The notes under the pieces: generated by a model
The model's input: only the letters and a program-made list of their open reading frames with translations
Told to the model about the DNA's origin: nothing
The model's database searches: none
Program-made: the position numbers and the translations under genes
Virus record (IMG/VR): IMGVR_UViG_3300044626_000751
Coordinates: 1-23,307 of that record
Length of the DNA: 23,307 bases
Source: a virus
Direction: 5' to 3' (one strand)
In this document: positions 8,401 through 15,660 of the stretch, one piece after another
How the letters are laid out: the number at the start of each line of letters is the position of its first letter
How positions within the stretch are numbered: position 1 is the first letter of the stretch

Positions 8401-11250
8401 ATATTAACAGAAAGAAAAAATATAGATAATGTAGGAACTACGGCAGATTTGAAAAACTTAGGTTTTCCAACTGGACGTAATAATGTTCCAAAAGACTTGA
8501 ATCAACACTATGAGGCACAAACTACATATAGAAATAAAACAGGATTTATTGATCAAAACATAGCGGGATTAAAATACGGTCCAAAATCTTTTCATATGAA
8601 AGATGCAGCTGGTAATTGGGTAGCACCTGCATTTGATCCATCACAATGGAACAGTACAGCAAAAAATCCATCTGCAACGGGTCCATATGATGCCGGACTA
8701 AAGGATGAAAAAGCATCTTCATTGGACTATTTTGAAGACCCAAAGAAAGATAATAATATAACTCGTCAGCGGAGATATAACCGTTTGATTGGTTTGATGA
8801 AAGAACTTTTACCACAGTCATTTGCTCCTACTATGGATCCGACTCGTGGTGGAACACCACAAGCGGACTATGGTCCATCATTTGATTTACTTAAATCGAG
8901 TAAGCCTGCTTCATTGGTTGATCAGATTGCTGGGTTCTTACCATTTAAAACAAGAATGATTATGCCTTGGGAGGGTATTGCCGGTGGACTTGAGGAAGGG
9001 GATTATAATACAGCAGGAATAAACGCAACTGACCCACAGTCAAAACTGCGTATACAAGCAAGTACAGTATTATTGAATGTTAGTAATAAAAGACTTAGTG
9101 ATTCGGAAATAATAAGAATTTCTTCTAATTTTGGTGGACCACATTCATTTTTTGGATTGTTTGGTACTAAATTTACCAAATCTTCTCATAAGTTACTTGG
9201 ACCATATACAACATCGCCTGTGTTAGATAAAGATAAAGTTAGAGACGGACTGCAAAGAGAATCGTTTTTCTCATTGGACTTCTATGGTTCTTACCGAGAA
9301 AGATTAAAAGCGATTCGTGTTAAAGAATTAACTTCTATTTCGAAATCTGGAGACATTGGTGGTGATTTACGTTCACTTGTTGCCGGTTTAACTGTACAGA
9401 GAGATGGTTCTACCCCATTAAATCCGTATGCACAAGGAAATGCCTTTTTAACAGATGGAAGAAGTACAGCAATCGATAAAAAATATAAGAAATTATTGGG
9501 TGAACAAATAACAATTCAACCAATTACGCAGATGCGTTTACAGACTAATAATCCTTTTGAATTCAGATACCCATCCTCTACCGATAGATTAAGAAATATA
9601 TCAGGAATTCACATTGCTAGAGGCGCAGGAATGGACAGTTCAAATGCATTCATACCAGATGCATCAACTGCTGTTGCTGGAAATACACCAAACAGAATTA
9701 CAAATCCTATTTTGAGTCCAATAAAATATCATAAAACATCAGATTATGCTCATTTAACAAAATACAAAGTATCAAGACCAGGCGCTACAGCAAATTGGAA
9801 TTCATCTGCATTTACAGGTGCAGGTTCTCTGAGAAGTGAAAAGTTTAATGATTTCCGTTGGGACATTGAAGATTTAAACGGTACAGAAGCAGGTGCAACT
9901 CCTAATGCAACTGCAGGTTGGAATGACAAATTAAGTCTTGCATTTTCACCACATCCTAAAATAATTGACTTTCAAAGTCAAAATTTAGAAACAAAATTTG
10001 GATTAAGTGGTGCTGCTGGTAAAGCGGGTGTAGATAGAGGAAATCCAAGAGTTACACATATACAACATCAAAAAATACAAGATGCTTTTAGTGGAACAAC
10101 TGGTAATATTTCAGGTAGTGGTATTACATTACCAGGTGGTATAGCGTTAGGTGGTGCTGGTGGTGGAGTCACGTCGATTATAAAAGGAAAAGGTGGAAAA
10201 TACGCAACATATCCTGTACCTGTGGCAAAACCAGGGTTTACGGCAGACGCGTTTAGAGGAGATAGAATTAATATTATAGATTATAAGAGAGCTAATTTCC
10301 CTATAACATCTGATTTGGTTTATGAAAAAGGAGTATTTGATAATCCAAACGGTATTCCTGGAGCAGATGATTTAGTAGAATTTTACTTCTCAAGTCTTGT
10401 GTTAGACGGACATAATTATTGTCCTGCCGAAGTAATTGTATTTAGAGCAACATTTGATAGTATTACCGATAACCATAAACCAACGTGGAATGCGGTTAAA
10501 TATATGGGTAGAGGAGACCCACTCTATACATACGACGGTTATGAAAGAGATGTTTCATTTGGATTCACAGTACATATTGGTTCTCGTGATGAAATGAAGG
10601 CTTCTTGGCGTAAATTAAATTATTTAGCAGGTTATACTGCGCCAGAATATACGAGTGCAGGATTTATCCGTGCACCGCTTTGCCGTCTTAATATAGGTAA
10701 TTTATTTAAGAAAATGCCTGGCTATATTAGTTCACTTTCTTATACATTTGATAATCAAGGTAGTACATGGGAAACCGCTCATCTTGAAGGTGATCGCTAT
10801 AATAATACAACCAACCCAACTGTAAGAGATGAATCAACGCCTGGTGTTTTACAATTACCGAAAACAATACAGGTAGCAGTTGGATTTGTTCCAATAGGTG
10901 TTTATCGTCCAGAAAAATATGGTGTATTTTATCCATTATATGATGATAGAACTAATAGTGCAAACGATATAGAAACAGGACTCATACCAGACACCGATGA
11001 ACGTGTTAATTGGTTTAAGCCATTTGATAATATTACTAATTCACTTGCTATTGTTACTGCTGGTACTCCAGGTATACCTGTACCATTATTACCAGGTCAA
11101 TTAGGACCAGCAGCACCAGCAGTAGCAGCGGTTGGTGCAACAGGTGGTGATGCAGACGCAACGGAATATTTAGCAGTTCGTCCAGGTGATGAAGAGGTGG
11201 TACTAAACCAAGCAACATTTGCTCCAGCATCGATTCCGCCAATACCATAA
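2467..11250 (+). CDS. Giant (2927 aa) repeat-containing baseplate protein
   Basis: The start is ATG with AGGA seven bases upstream. Visible layout: residues 1-~360 are polar and Asn/Lys/Ser-rich, probably flexible. Residues ~364-1380 are about 19 imperfect repeats built on F/Y-D-W-D-G, then A-P-x-V-(N/D)-Y-F-D, then G-F-H-x-F-A and D-T-K-Y. Residues ~1380-2600 are unique and include a GSHWGGGNGGCGRGS segment (~1790), an R-R-I-A-D-x-x-R-I-F-K-F segment and Y-N-P-L-S (~1919), in the style of long structural proteins of large phages. Residues ~2600-2800 contain G-R-G-D-P-L-Y-T-Y-D-G-Y, S-R-D-E-M-K and L-N-Y-L-A-G-Y-T-A-P-E-Y, resembling tube/baseplate junction proteins (T4 gp48/gp54-type role). 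The end is Pro/Ala/Gly-rich. Position between the tape measure and a LysM/hub pair supports a baseplate role. The repeat function is unknown; the C-terminal assignment is from memory of family patterns and moderately sure. No frameshift was seen. Confidence 0.8.
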   Translation: MSVLDFKSDLSKYRAEVSVEEKNGPQTSVAKSSKAFATLQPITDKLLKNLPEIKKPQQQQSSYDKKLEQSKLDDIIRKDFDNMIVNSVSEYSPTNIDTNTYNLGRQTLDKIISKFSDIKQEEIVTHLDKSNTLVLKSTSGKNNNESPIEVKQPNPMFDFSGTTPDIKKLEGNESDNIVIPEIKINGKPLTINREKQTVIINRTLFSPINNVVNPNIALSKEIKVSTKKIQTPDIVTDTIKEGLVMNPDTKIVKIQAGMNHFIDESDLNLADRVARFNPMSKLVTKEPVLKVISSKYDGISAQLKDRSKFNIDTVSRTNPTGRNDDPTLSLYANNKNFIADFFGNQFFKGFSINQAQSDYNEKAVSSYGWSGNSANAPTTNFMSDSNAKGFKKFTKQNETEYKRDISVFGFDTIRSVNFFDVKKEYAKQGFTPFARGLETSYINDVSNFTWVGKKKVAPAVDYFDIGREKSTAGFHTFAQNLETKYKTSASIYDWDGKRERAPEVNYFDISKQHTKKGFHKFARNLDSKFIAESSIFDWDGKRAKAPSVNYFDAALTNTTVGFHNFAQLYDTKYKTESSIYDWDGVREDAPIVNYFDLGGKNTSIGFHSFAQIYDTKYVTWSSIFDWDGYRRNAPYVNYFDVSKTNSKEGFHNFAQLYDTKYVHESSIFDWDGNKQEAPVVNYFDLTGQNTSIGFHSFAQKYDTKYIPESSIYDWDGTKEQAPGVDYFDGPKRNTTIGFHIFAQHLDTKYIHGSSRFDWDGFRKDAPAVNYFDTPETNRTEFIGGFSSKTRAGFHAFARKYDTQYIPQSSEFDWDGTRDNAPTVNYFDTTLTNRTESEFPTGFISHTTAGFHAFAQKYDTKYVRNSSIYDWDGKPDRKNFKNPIPVDYFDNTAAVGRLFGKGLIINSRNDYRGGGLVVGTKDKFIAKTLGGFHIFAQLYETKYIPESSRFDWDGTREKAPTVDYFDTAKTNRSTSELINDLFVPKTSTGFHTFALRYDTKYIPDSSIYDWNGKSDRLNFKNPIPVDYFDNVGGFNKTFSDSLFISSGANYFGGGLVVGSVDKFITKTTDGFHIFAQLYDTKYIPDASRFDWDGLPDRTGFANPLGVDYFDTAVGINEYRTRIGLPVLMTKTLKNFQKTTAGFHVFAQTYDTKYIHGSSRFDWDGGRQSAPAVDFFDNLSVSRVNDRISQLVSFRPKVGAKDGYVVKTHGFDTFIDTYDTRYIDAASRFDWDGNRNDAPSINYFDLQSRHTNAGFHKYAVRGDTKYIQATSIDTPTSEFGWGGSKQKAKTVDFFFNSSGQGFKSFSLELISNYLKGVSRFDWDGNRAAAPEVNYFGKITPKTGYAKQLISAESLFSAIFGSNDGDSGFKTFFINKNDTRYSPLTTEFSTAARLDRFTNFFPAPNNYYWAGTSRLDATDPSTLGLTTGLLTGIAGFIPYLGSLNRPNVDPSIQIPSGLFQTKTLGSRLSLVDAKEKNTRFFGWGKYPDFKQGFLPNMTIFDGTMYPIILPPLTTSDRADFYTMRNQISELRAGRDVFGTAFDLVTDTTWDDGRENTVLVQRRDASGPLGQVGMGMQVVHGINTRDSWHTNQQLFLDTYLPNSLGKRPWQSNMGNSLFSTLSNQYPTYAGDKLSRFYGYRRPNHSGVYGETGLMDDIRDRFREHYDGIKTNVDRRIFAGERYETQLKNGFWARPVTDEEAQVAEIVNDPGAYEASGYKSTPKDWQNGLSTLTSYVGHWQIDTESQNLVRKYGNIVRWAVKSGELEKQYNKYSLRADAHNTDLFWRQPYYVTEIGSHWGGGNGGCGRGSITTQIDRRIADTSRIFKFMTSGKGIMWNLVQFGLQATNPSLDSWSEPFDLFQQDALGEKNVLERGPDGSEKFTQSINVTNTSLLPNFFGKDDGNGGIKSLLGNTNIFMPPPTQIYNPLSIFQNILGSGFLTRTQRHSTAAAYGMDGPGQWQKGYKEQIGSLTTYKIGTGDGKFDILTERKNIDNVGTTADLKNLGFPTGRNNVPKDLNQHYEAQTTYRNKTGFIDQNIAGLKYGPKSFHMKDAAGNWVAPAFDPSQWNSTAKNPSATGPYDAGLKDEKASSLDYFEDPKKDNNITRQRRYNRLIGLMKELLPQSFAPTMDPTRGGTPQADYGPSFDLLKSSKPASLVDQIAGFLPFKTRMIMPWEGIAGGLEEGDYNTAGINATDPQSKLRIQASTVLLNVSNKRLSDSEIIRISSNFGGPHSFFGLFGTKFTKSSHKLLGPYTTSPVLDKDKVRDGLQRESFFSLDFYGSYRERLKAIRVKELTSISKSGDIGGDLRSLVAGLTVQRDGSTPLNPYAQGNAFLTDGRSTAIDKKYKKLLGEQITIQPITQMRLQTNNPFEFRYPSSTDRLRNISGIHIARGAGMDSSNAFIPDASTAVAGNTPNRITNPILSPIKYHKTSDYAHLTKYKVSRPGATANWNSSAFTGAGSLRSEKFNDFRWDIEDLNGTEAGATPNATAGWNDKLSLAFSPHPKIIDFQSQNLETKFGLSGAAGKAGVDRGNPRVTHIQHQKIQDAFSGTTGNISGSGITLPGGIALGGAGGGVTSIIKGKGGKYATYPVPVAKPGFTADAFRGDRINIIDYKRANFPITSDLVYEKGVFDNPNGIPGADDLVEFYFSSLVLDGHNYCPAEVIVFRATFDSITDNHKPTWNAVKYMGRGDPLYTYDGYERDVSFGFTVHIGSRDEMKASWRKLNYLAGYTAPEYTSAGFIRAPLCRLNIGNLFKKMPGYISSLSYTFDNQGSTWETAHLEGDRYNNTTNPTVRDESTPGVLQLPKTIQVAVGFVPIGVYRPEKYGVFYPLYDDRTNSANDIETGLIPDTDERVNWFKPFDNITNSLAIVTAGTPGIPVPLLPGQLGPAAPAVAAVGATGGDADATEYLAVRPGDEEVVLNQATFAPASIPPIP
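3556..6606 (+). repeat. In-frame array of ~19 DWDG repeats (132-bp core unit)
   Basis: Units starting at 3931, 4063, 4195, 4327, 4459, 4591 and 4723 are exactly 132 bp (44 codons) apart. Each encodes S-S-x-(F/Y)-D-W-D-G, A-P-x-V-(N/D)-Y-F-D, G-F-H-x-F-A and (Y/L)-D-T-K-Y. The first three units (3556-3930) are degenerate. Units from 4723 onward carry insertions of varied length between Y-F-D and G-F-H, up to about 37 residues. The units near 6280 and 6409 are again degenerate. Insertions keep the frame, which shows selection on the protein. Confidence 0.93.
5097..5553 (+). repeat. Higher-order duplication within the DWDG array (40-bp identical copies)
   Basis: Positions 5097-5136 and 5514-5553 are identical over 40 bp and lie 417 bp (139 codons) apart. 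They encode N-F-K-N-P-I-P-V-D-Y-F-D-N. The surrounding units also share G-G-G-L-V-V-G and D-K-F-I-x-K-T insertions found in no other unit. A two-unit block was therefore duplicated after the basic array had formed. Confidence 0.85.
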
Positions 11251-11262
11251 AATTTTATATAT

Positions 11263-11273
11263 TTGATATTTAT
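11263..11273 (+). promoter_or_regulatory. TTGATATTTAT box upstream of the LysM gene
   Basis: This 11-mer lies 13 bp after the giant gene's stop and 41 bp before the proposed GTG start at 11315. The same 11-mer recurs in the gaps at 15614 and 16063. It may be a phage promoter element with no evident -35 partner. A processing or pause site is also possible. Confidence 0.4.
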
Positions 11274-11314
11274 TGGTATATGTTTTATGTTTAATAGTGT
11301 ATGGAGCATTTCTT

Positions 11315-11650
11315 GTGCAAAACAGATATTCAAATGTATCTATAATAAATAATGTTAGAAAATTAGAACCAGATGATAATGTTAGAATTGTTTCTAGGTT
11401 ATCAACACAATTTTATCCAAATTTAGACACTACTGATGATTCTATTATTATTAGCAGTCTTGGTGATAGATTGGATATTCTTGCTAAAGAATATTATGGC
11501 GATGAATCATTTTGGTTTGTTATAGCCCGTTCTAACAATTTAGGTAGAGGTACACTTAATATACCACCTGGAAGATTAATACGTATTCCAAGATACGCTG
11601 AATACTCTGGAATTGGTGCTTTAATTAACACTTATAATGATGAGAGGTAA
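11315..11650 (+). CDS. Small LysM-domain baseplate protein
   Basis: A 111-residue protein. The frame is open from 11273, but the GTG at 11315 has GGAG eight bases upstream and gives a sensible N-terminus (MQNRYSNVS), so it is preferred. Residues ~49-94 form a LysM-like module: L-G-D-R-L-D-I-L-A-K-E-Y-Y-G, then W-F-V-I-A-x-x-N-N-L and P-P-G-R-L-I-R-I-P. Small LysM proteins are common at phage hubs and wedges (T4 gp53 has a LysM-like fold, and P2 gpX is of this class), where they help join hub, tube and wedge. The gene sits between the giant baseplate protein and the hub-like protein and ends 3 bp before the next start, suggesting translational coupling. A peptidoglycan-binding role in entry is the alternative. 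Confidence 0.78.
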   Translation: MQNRYSNVSIINNVRKLEPDDNVRIVSRLSTQFYPNLDTTDDSIIISSLGDRLDILAKEYYGDESFWFVIARSNNLGRGTLNIPPGRLIRIPRYAEYSGIGALINTYNDER

Positions 11651-11653
11651 TTT

Positions 11654-13699
11654 ATGCCACGAGTTGGAACTGGACCATACGAAAGTCCATTCTATAGAGA
11701 AGTTTATGGGTGGGTGCAAGGAGAATTAAATGCCAGAGCATATCACTATGGTAAGAAAACAAGAGGTAGTGGAGCAGATCGAACAGCTAAAAGTGTTATG
11801 TGGTCATATGGAAAAAAACCGTGGGCAAGGATAACTGGTGGCGGTATTACGTTAGGTACTAATGGTAGTCCGGTTATGAGTAATAGAAACGGTGACTTAA
11901 CTATGTATTCTGCTCAAAGAAATGTTCCAAGATTTCCCCTACTAAAAAGTCTTGAACTTTCCAATGAAGGTACGATGGGCTCTTTACTAAAAGGAAAATT
12001 TACATTTGTCATATACCCTCGCATCAATGCGGCGGGTTTTGAACTTGGTGGAATAGAAACAGCTTTTTTTACACCTGGTGCAGAAGTTAACGTTTCTTGG
12101 GGATGGAGTGTTTCTGCTGCAAATGGACAAGCGTGTAGAGGTCAGTTTAGAGGTATTATATATAACTTTAATTGGTCTGTTAATCCAGATTTATCTATAA
12201 CCGCAGATGTTTCTATTGTTTCTGCTGCAACTGTATCAGTTGGTGTTAGTGGAGACCAAACAAGTCCAGACCAGCAAGGTACTGGTGGTTCTACACCTGT
12301 TATTGACCCGCTTGGTGCACCCATAGTAGGACCAAATCTGGCATCAGTCATAGACAAAGACTTTGCTAATCCAGGTGGTTGGCCAGCTAGTGTTGCTCCA
12401 GGAGCCCAAGCGTATATTGCTGCAACTGCTACTGCTAATCAACTATTAGATTATTTTGCAATAGGTCTTCCATTTCAGGCAGTTGAACCAGAATCGGAAA
12501 GTACAGACCCAAATAATACAGACTCTGCTCAACAGAAAGCGCAAGCACCACCGCCACCTATACCTAAAACTTTTTATTATATAAATCTAGCCAGACTTAC
12601 TGAGTTTGTTAACGCATTGATAGCAAGATTAGAAGGATCGGCTACTGCTGGTCCATTGGGTTCATTATTTAGGGTACAATCATTAAATAATCCAACCGCA
12701 CATAGTCCAGTAATAAAGTCTGCTTTTCCAATTGATGTATATTTTCCAGATCCTACGATGGGAGAATATGGTCCAACATTGAATCCATGGGCAGGTGCAA
12801 GTTCTCTCACGACTGGTATGCCAGCAGGGCAGATTAATATTGGATATATACTGTTAGGTACTGATTTTGTAAAAAATACGTACAAAAATTTTGTAGAAAA
12901 AAATTCTGCTAATATCCCGTATAAAAATATAACAAGTTTTTTTGAAGAAATATGCAAAAAAATAAATGAAGCAACGGGTGACGCTTATCAAATAACTGCA
13001 ACTTTATTTGAACCAACGAGTAACATCGGTGGTGCACCACCTGCTAATGGTCAATGTATACTGAGTATAGAAGATACAAATATGGAGAAATCACTAGTTG
13101 ATGCAGTTACTCCATATGTATTTGGGGTTAATATATTCAGACCTTTGATTAAAAACGCATCCATAAGTTGTAAACCACCTGCTGCATCCGCTGCAGCAGC
13201 GTATACATCTGCGAGGGCAGCCAAAGCACCAACCAACGTAGATGTTAACAATACACCTAGAACATTGCGCAGCCCCGGTGATCAACCACTTGCAGGTGCT
13301 CCAGCCGGAGCCGGTGTAGCAGGTGGAACCGACGCAAAAGCAGAACTTTTGGCTAAAAAAGATTCTGCAGTTTCTTCTGGATTTAATAAGAGTTGGGGTG
13401 AGCAATTTCGTGGATTGTTACAAAAGTATAAGAAGTTTCAAACAGAATCCGGTGCAGGTGGTACATCACAAGATGGACATTGGTTAAATGCTGCAATATA
13501 TCCAATTGATTTAACGTTAACCATTGACGGTATAAACGGTTTTAAATTTGGGGACACTTTAGAATGTAGGGCTATACCAGCAAGGTATAATACTCCACCT
13601 TGGCAAATTGTATTTACGGTTGTAAAAGTAAATCACGTTATAGATGATTCAAAATGGGAAACAACATTAACTACTAAAGCAAGAATTAACTTTGGATAA
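11654..13699 (+). CDS. Baseplate hub-like protein
   Basis: 681 residues; ATG preceded by AGAGG. Residues ~110-200 contain G-K-F-T-F-V-I-Y-P, F-T-P-G-A-E-V-N-V-S-W-G-W-S and F-R-G-I-I-Y-N-F-N-W-S. This is the beta-rich pattern of hub proteins that cap the tail tube (T4 gp27 / P2 gpD class). The C-terminus (~620-681) has F-K-F-G-D-T-L, P-P-W-Q-I-V-F-T-V-V-K-V-N-H and a final T-L-T-T-K-A-R, also typical of these proteins. Between are Pro/Gln-rich and Ala/Gly-rich linkers (~285-300 and ~505-565). No lysozyme domain is visible. The final codons lie in a 22-bp tandem duplication. With a single copy, the frame would end two residues later, at a TAA overlapping the next ATG. Family assignment rests on recalled pattern and context. 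Confidence 0.7.
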   Translation: MPRVGTGPYESPFYREVYGWVQGELNARAYHYGKKTRGSGADRTAKSVMWSYGKKPWARITGGGITLGTNGSPVMSNRNGDLTMYSAQRNVPRFPLLKSLELSNEGTMGSLLKGKFTFVIYPRINAAGFELGGIETAFFTPGAEVNVSWGWSVSAANGQACRGQFRGIIYNFNWSVNPDLSITADVSIVSAATVSVGVSGDQTSPDQQGTGGSTPVIDPLGAPIVGPNLASVIDKDFANPGGWPASVAPGAQAYIAATATANQLLDYFAIGLPFQAVEPESESTDPNNTDSAQQKAQAPPPPIPKTFYYINLARLTEFVNALIARLEGSATAGPLGSLFRVQSLNNPTAHSPVIKSAFPIDVYFPDPTMGEYGPTLNPWAGASSLTTGMPAGQINIGYILLGTDFVKNTYKNFVEKNSANIPYKNITSFFEEICKKINEATGDAYQITATLFEPTSNIGGAPPANGQCILSIEDTNMEKSLVDAVTPYVFGVNIFRPLIKNASISCKPPAASAAAAYTSARAAKAPTNVDVNNTPRTLRSPGDQPLAGAPAGAGVAGGTDAKAELLAKKDSAVSSGFNKSWGEQFRGLLQKYKKFQTESGAGGTSQDGHWLNAAIYPIDLTLTIDGINGFKFGDTLECRAIPARYNTPPWQIVFTVVKVNHVIDDSKWETTLTTKARINFG

Positions 13700-13718
13700 A
13701 GCAAGAATTAACTTTGGA
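13675..13718 (+). repeat. Perfect 22-bp tandem duplication across the hub stop codon
   Basis: Positions 13675-13696 are repeated exactly at 13697-13718, head to tail. The hub stop TAA (13697-13699) is formed by the first bases of the second copy. The second copy also carries the GGAG (13716-13719) that serves the next gene. The length is not a multiple of three, so it shifts the frame. Confidence 0.95.
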
Positions 13719-13726
13719 GACCAATA

Positions 13727-14386
13727 ATGCAAGAGTACCGTAGTAAAATATATTATCAAGATCATCAGATAGCAAAAAATTTATTTACAACCGGTAAAGA
13801 ATTTATGACATTATCCGATTGGAAAGAATATACTGGACCATATCACGTATATTCAACGGGTGAAGTTTATACTGAAGCAGAATGGCATCCAAAAAAATCT
13901 ACAAAATTAGTTAGATATAGAGAGCGTAGTGAATCGTATTTCAAGTATATTGATATAAAATATTATGCTAAAAAAGCAACTGGACAAAAGGCACTTATAA
14001 GCGGTGCACAAAAATATGATAATTACAAAAAACCAATTTCTGTTTTTATCCAACCCACTAATGACGATTACACAAACGGTTTTATTACAAGACATTTTGC
14101 ATATAAAAGAAATGAAAGAAACCAGTTTTTTGTTGAAGTTGATAAAAAACAAACAATTGATTATTATGTAGATAGAATGGGAATGAACCAATATTTATAC
14201 GGATTATTTGATATAACATGGAAACTAACTGGTCCAGAATTCGATATTAAGAATTCAGAAGGTAATATAATTGAATTTGGTGTTGTTGATACAAATAAAA
14301 GAACTGTTGCAAGATTGTCACGAGAATTTCCTATATTAGCTGTAGTTCTCAATAACCCAAAACAATTTTCAAAATATGATGTTTAA
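13727..14386 (+). CDS. Unassigned protein in the baseplate cluster (219 aa)
   Basis: ATG with GGAG (13716-13719) upstream. The protein is basic and aromatic-rich. Its N-terminus carries N-L-F-T-T-G-K-E-F and Y-T-G-P-Y-H-V-Y-S-T-G-E-V-Y, and there is a later R-R/K-rich middle (F-A-Y-K-R-N-E-R-N-Q-F-F-V-E-V-D). No signal peptide, membrane segment or catalytic motif is seen. The Y-x-G-x-Y-H-V-x-x-x-G-x-x-Y segment recalls small conserved proteins encoded near baseplate genes of large phages. I cannot name a family. Position directly after the hub and before the polymerase-like gene makes a minor virion role likely, but this is inference. Confidence 0.75.
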   Translation: MQEYRSKIYYQDHQIAKNLFTTGKEFMTLSDWKEYTGPYHVYSTGEVYTEAEWHPKKSTKLVRYRERSESYFKYIDIKYYAKKATGQKALISGAQKYDNYKKPISVFIQPTNDDYTNGFITRHFAYKRNERNQFFVEVDKKQTIDYYVDRMGMNQYLYGLFDITWKLTGPEFDIKNSEGNIIEFGVVDTNKRTVARLSREFPILAVVLNNPKQFSKYDV

Positions 14387-14391
14387 ATTTT

Positions 14392-15612
14392 ATGTTTCAA
14401 GATAAATCGTGTGTTTGTGTTCCTCTACTTTCAAATTGGAACAAACATTCTTCTGATACCACAGTAATTGGTATGTACTTTCGATTTACCGATGGTACAG
14501 ATACGTATATTAACTTTACACATCCAGATGAACTCGATTCCGATATTCAATTAACTCATATTAAGTTATCACCAACTTCTCTTGTGTTTAACAAGAAGGC
14601 AATGCTTTATCATGGGTTCAATGAAGGTATTGATTTGAATTCATACTTACATTATTACGCTGGCGATAGTATTAATCCACGAGAATTTTACCCAAAAGGA
14701 ATGGAAGTTTTATCTACTAAGTTCTTTAGAATAGATGATTTAGGTCATGTTATACCATTGGCAAATCAATTGGAATGGGCAAAGAAGATTGCAGAGTATG
14801 TTTTACGGTTTGAGCAATTTAGAAGTGAAAGTATAATAACTCAACAATGTATTGACTATTGCAATGACTTTACAAATGTATTTTATGAAATTGAAAAGAA
14901 TGAAATTCTGGTTGGCGATGAACGTAAGAAACAAAATTATATGTGGTACACCGCAACAAGTAGACCGAGCAATGCGTGGAATAACTTTAACTTCTCTGCA
15001 TTGAATAAAAAAGACGGTACAAGAAATAAAATTCACTCAAGATTTGAAGGTGGAAAAATAGTTCAGTTTGATTATGACGCTTTCCATATTAAGTTATTAG
15101 CAAAGATTTTAGATTATAAATTTGACTACCACCCATATGAACAAATAAAAGCAGAATTAGGAATGGATGGCGAGTATGACACATTCAAAACAAGAGTGTT
15201 TCAAAACATCTATGGTAGAATAACATCAGACTTTATTCAACATCCATTCTTCCAACGTGTACAAGTGGTTATAGATCAATTGTGGGAAGGGTATGAAAAG
15301 GATGGTTATGTTGATTCTCACTTCTATGGCAAACTATTCAGAGGTATCCAAGACCCAACACCGAATAAAGTATTTAATTATATACTTCAATCGTTAGAAA
15401 CTGAATATAATGTGAAAAAGATTAAAACTGTTTTACCTGTTATTAACGATAAAAAGTCCATTTTCTCTATGTATTTGTACGATGCGTTCGTGTTTGATAT
15501 ACATCCAGACGAAGAAAACCTAATAAATCTATTAAAAAATATTTTTGAAACCGATGGAATGACAGTAAAAGTTTTTGCTGGTGATGACTTTGGTGCTATT
15601 AAAAGAATTTAA
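14392..15612 (+). CDS. Compact family A DNA polymerase-like protein
   Basis: 406 residues, less than half of E. coli Pol I. Palm/finger motifs appear in order. An S-R-P-S-N segment (190-194) matches the R-L-S-S-x-x-P-N region. Motif A is F-D-Y-D-A-F-H (226-232), with D227 at the metal-binding position. Motif B is K-T-R-V-F-Q-N-I-Y-G (266-275), matching K758, F762 and Y766 of Pol I. N-Y-I-L-Q (329-333) matches the conserved N845/Q849 pair. Motif C is Y-D-A-F-V-F-D-I-H (363-371), with D364 as second metal ligand. Substitutions: the motif A Glu is His232, and the Glu after the motif C Asp is Ala365. The first ~150 residues show no recognisable 3'-5' exonuclease motifs and the thumb region is short. 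No SD precedes the ATG, which lies 5 bp after the previous stop. It probably extends DNA; whether it is the replicative enzyme is unknown. Confidence 0.8.
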   Translation: MFQDKSCVCVPLLSNWNKHSSDTTVIGMYFRFTDGTDTYINFTHPDELDSDIQLTHIKLSPTSLVFNKKAMLYHGFNEGIDLNSYLHYYAGDSINPREFYPKGMEVLSTKFFRIDDLGHVIPLANQLEWAKKIAEYVLRFEQFRSESIITQQCIDYCNDFTNVFYEIEKNEILVGDERKKQNYMWYTATSRPSNAWNNFNFSALNKKDGTRNKIHSRFEGGKIVQFDYDAFHIKLLAKILDYKFDYHPYEQIKAELGMDGEYDTFKTRVFQNIYGRITSDFIQHPFFQRVQVVIDQLWEGYEKDGYVDSHFYGKLFRGIQDPTPNKVFNYILQSLETEYNVKKIKTVLPVINDKKSIFSMYLYDAFVFDIHPDEENLINLLKNIFETDGMTVKVFAGDDFGAIKRI

Positions 15613-15613
15613 T

Positions 15614-15624
15614 TTGATATTTAT
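15614..15624 (+). promoter_or_regulatory. TTGATATTTAT box after the polymerase gene
   Basis: An exact copy of the 11-mer at 11263 and 16063. It begins 2 bp after the polymerase stop and ends 36 bp before the TTG start at 15661, a distance compatible with a promoter core and short leader. Confidence 0.4.
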
Positions 15625-15660
15625 GTAAGTACAATTTATGTAAAAATTGAGAGAGAATTA

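Noticed and set aside
11097-11333. Antisense open frame across the giant gene's 3' end
   Set aside because: Covers the Pro/Ala-rich tail of the giant protein and the following gap; no RBS and shadow-like composition.
11287-11352. Short ATG frame (21 codons) overlapping the start of the LysM gene
   Set aside because: No RBS of its own and no conserved feature; the GTG at 11315 has a well-spaced GGAG.
12577-12957. Antisense open frame inside the hub gene (126 codons)
   Set aside because: Opposes a well-supported hub-like gene, with no RBS or domain; a shadow of codon bias.
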